Origin: JANQKX01 sp039028695
GTDB lineage: Bacteria > Pseudomonadota > Alphaproteobacteria > Kiloniellales > Kiloniellaceae
Reading direction: 5' to 3'
DNA length: 14,409 nucleotides
Assembly (NCBI GenBank): GCA_039028695.1
Contig: JBCCHN010000135.1
Location: forward strand, 1 to 14,409
In this document: piece by piece, positions 13,570-14,409 of the stretch
Numbering within the stretch: the stretch's first letter is position 1
Layout: the number at the start of each line of letters is the position of its first letter
Position numbers and translations under genes: made by a program
The notes under the pieces: model-generated
What the model saw: only the letters and a program-made list of their open reading frames with translations
Told to the model about the DNA's origin: nothing
The model's database searches: none

Positions 13570-14409
13570 CTCTTCCTGAGACCCCGGAGCCCATAGATCA
13601 ACAAACCCGCCACCAGGGCCCAAAAAGCCGCGCCCATGCTCAGAAGGGAAAGGCCCGATGCCGCCACCACGAAGGTGACGGCAGCAGCTTCCTTGTCCCG
13701 TTCCTCACCACTCAAAGCGGCCACGAGAGAGCCCTTGAAGGGTGCAAAGAGAGCCAACCCGGCGAAGGTTGTGATCAGCGCTGGCGGCAGCGCCAGCATG
13801 AGGTCCACGAAGGAGACGGTAAAAGCGGCGAAGATCAGATAGCTGACGGCGATCACCGGCCCGGCTTTCCATCGCTGTGCCGGGTCCGGATGGCAGGACG
13901 GTCCGGTGCAGATAGCGGCCGTTATAGCGGCCAAGCAAACGGAATGGCCACCAAAGAGCGCGGTGCAGATGGAGACCAGCCCCGTCGGGCCAACCGATCC
14001 ACCCACTGGTGGCGCGAAACCATCGGCCTTCAAAACCGCCAAGCCGGTCAGATTCTGCGAGGCCATGGTCACCAGGTACAAAGGCAAGCCCAATCCGAGG
14101 ATGACCGGCCAATCCCATGAGGGTGAAAAAAAGATGACCTCAGTGACGGCAAAACGACAACAATCGAGGCTTATAGACCCGTCGGCGAATGGAATGACAA
14201 CGCCAACGGCCAAAACCAATGGCACTGCCAGGCTGGCCCGCCAGACTTGAGTCAGAAAAAAGATCGCTACCAAAGCCAGGACAAAAACCGGAGCGGCCTC
14301 GGCGGCCCCGACGATGCTCAGGCAGAAACGGAAAAGAATGCCCGCCAACATGCCCGCCGCGATGGCCTTGGGCAGGCGCCCCACAAGACGGCTCAAGGGC
14401 CGAATGGCC
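13566..14409 (-). CDS. BenE-family benzoate/H+ symporter, N-terminus outside window
   Basis: The visible 280 residues run to the right window edge without a start, so roughly the first 110 residues of a ~390-aa protein are missing. The segment begins PLSRLVGRLPKAIAAGMLAGIL, typical of the middle of BenE/YdcO proteins, and includes LVTMASQNLTGLAVLKADGF and the family-defining GGHSVCLAAITAAICTGPSCHPDPAQRW. Several hydrophobic helices make it an integral inner-membrane protein. BenE of Acinetobacter takes up benzoate, and E. coli YdcO is a homologue of unproven substrate. Its stop (13566-13568) overlaps the end of the convergent S9A gene. With the LigI-like hydrolase and CoA ligase nearby, uptake of an aromatic or related carboxylate is a reasonable guess, but it is on a separate transcript from them. 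Confidence 0.9.
   Translation of the reverse strand, partial: AIRPLSRLVGRLPKAIAAGMLAGILFRFCLSIVGAAEAAPVFVLALVAIFFLTQVWRASLAVPLVLAVGVVIPFADGSISLDCCRFAVTEVIFFSPSWDWPVILGLGLPLYLVTMASQNLTGLAVLKADGFAPPVGGSVGPTGLVSICTALFGGHSVCLAAITAAICTGPSCHPDPAQRWKAGPVIAVSYLIFAAFTVSFVDLMLALPPALITTFAGLALFAPFKGSLVAALSGEERDKEAAAVTFVVAASGLSLLSMGAAFWALVAGLLIYGLRGLRKS

Overview
The window looks like a piece of an alphaproteobacterial chromosome, probably from a Rhodospirillales-type organism. The best single clue is the heat-shock protein HspQ at 5076-5405, whose core (FRGVIFDVDPEFANTEEW, DQPFYHLL, AYVSEQNLL) is the alphaproteobacterial form. The 17-kDa-antigen-type glycine-zipper lipoprotein, a small CYRTLAEADC-type lipoprotein and frequent GTG/TTG starts agree with this. 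I see no rRNA, tRNA, insertion sequence, integrase, phage gene or CRISPR array. The placement is inference from protein style, not from a marker gene.

Left part (1-5762), mostly small housekeeping and envelope genes. The 5' part of a DHA2-type MFS exporter (1-533, minus) runs off the left edge behind an AlkD-like DNA alkylation repair gene (598-1287, minus). Next come two secreted proteins on the minus strand: a Rap1a/Tai-type small periplasmic protein (1561-1920) and a glycine-zipper lipoprotein (2044-2511). A glutathione S-transferase (2769-3401, plus) converges on a single-domain response regulator (3497-3859, minus). A 367-bp AT-rich gap (3860-4226) holds inverted repeats, a T tract and a possible 26-codon leader ORF. 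It leads into a divergent sulfotransferase-like gene (4227-5054, plus). hspQ and a small lipoprotein (minus) close this part.

Right part (5912-14409), a putative catabolic region. A compact minus-strand operon reads, in order of transcription: LigI-like TIM-barrel hydrolase (9791-8925), class I acyl-CoA synthetase (8834-7236), a PCC/DUF296-domain protein (7239-6685), a second PCC/DUF296-domain protein (6688-6299), and an exported protein resembling the SecDF P1 head (6274-5912). The synthetase/PCC-1 and PCC-1/PCC-2 junctions are both 4-nt GTGA overlaps, each preceded by a good Shine-Dalgarno sequence, so the three are probably translationally coupled. The first PCC protein keeps the histidines that look like a metal site (HxH, then GGH). 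The second has replaced all three. Divergently transcribed are a DHA2 MFS transporter (10049-11443), paralogous to the one at the left edge, and an S9A prolyl-oligopeptidase-type peptidase (11485-13569). The peptidase ends by overlapping, tail to tail, a BenE-family (benzoate/H+ symporter) gene that runs off the right edge.

My reading is that the LigI-like hydrolase, CoA ligase and PCC pair process a carboxylated, perhaps aromatic-derived, compound, with BenE and MFS proteins as possible transporters. The substrate and the role of the PCC pair are unknown, and this operon is the best candidate for an undescribed system here.
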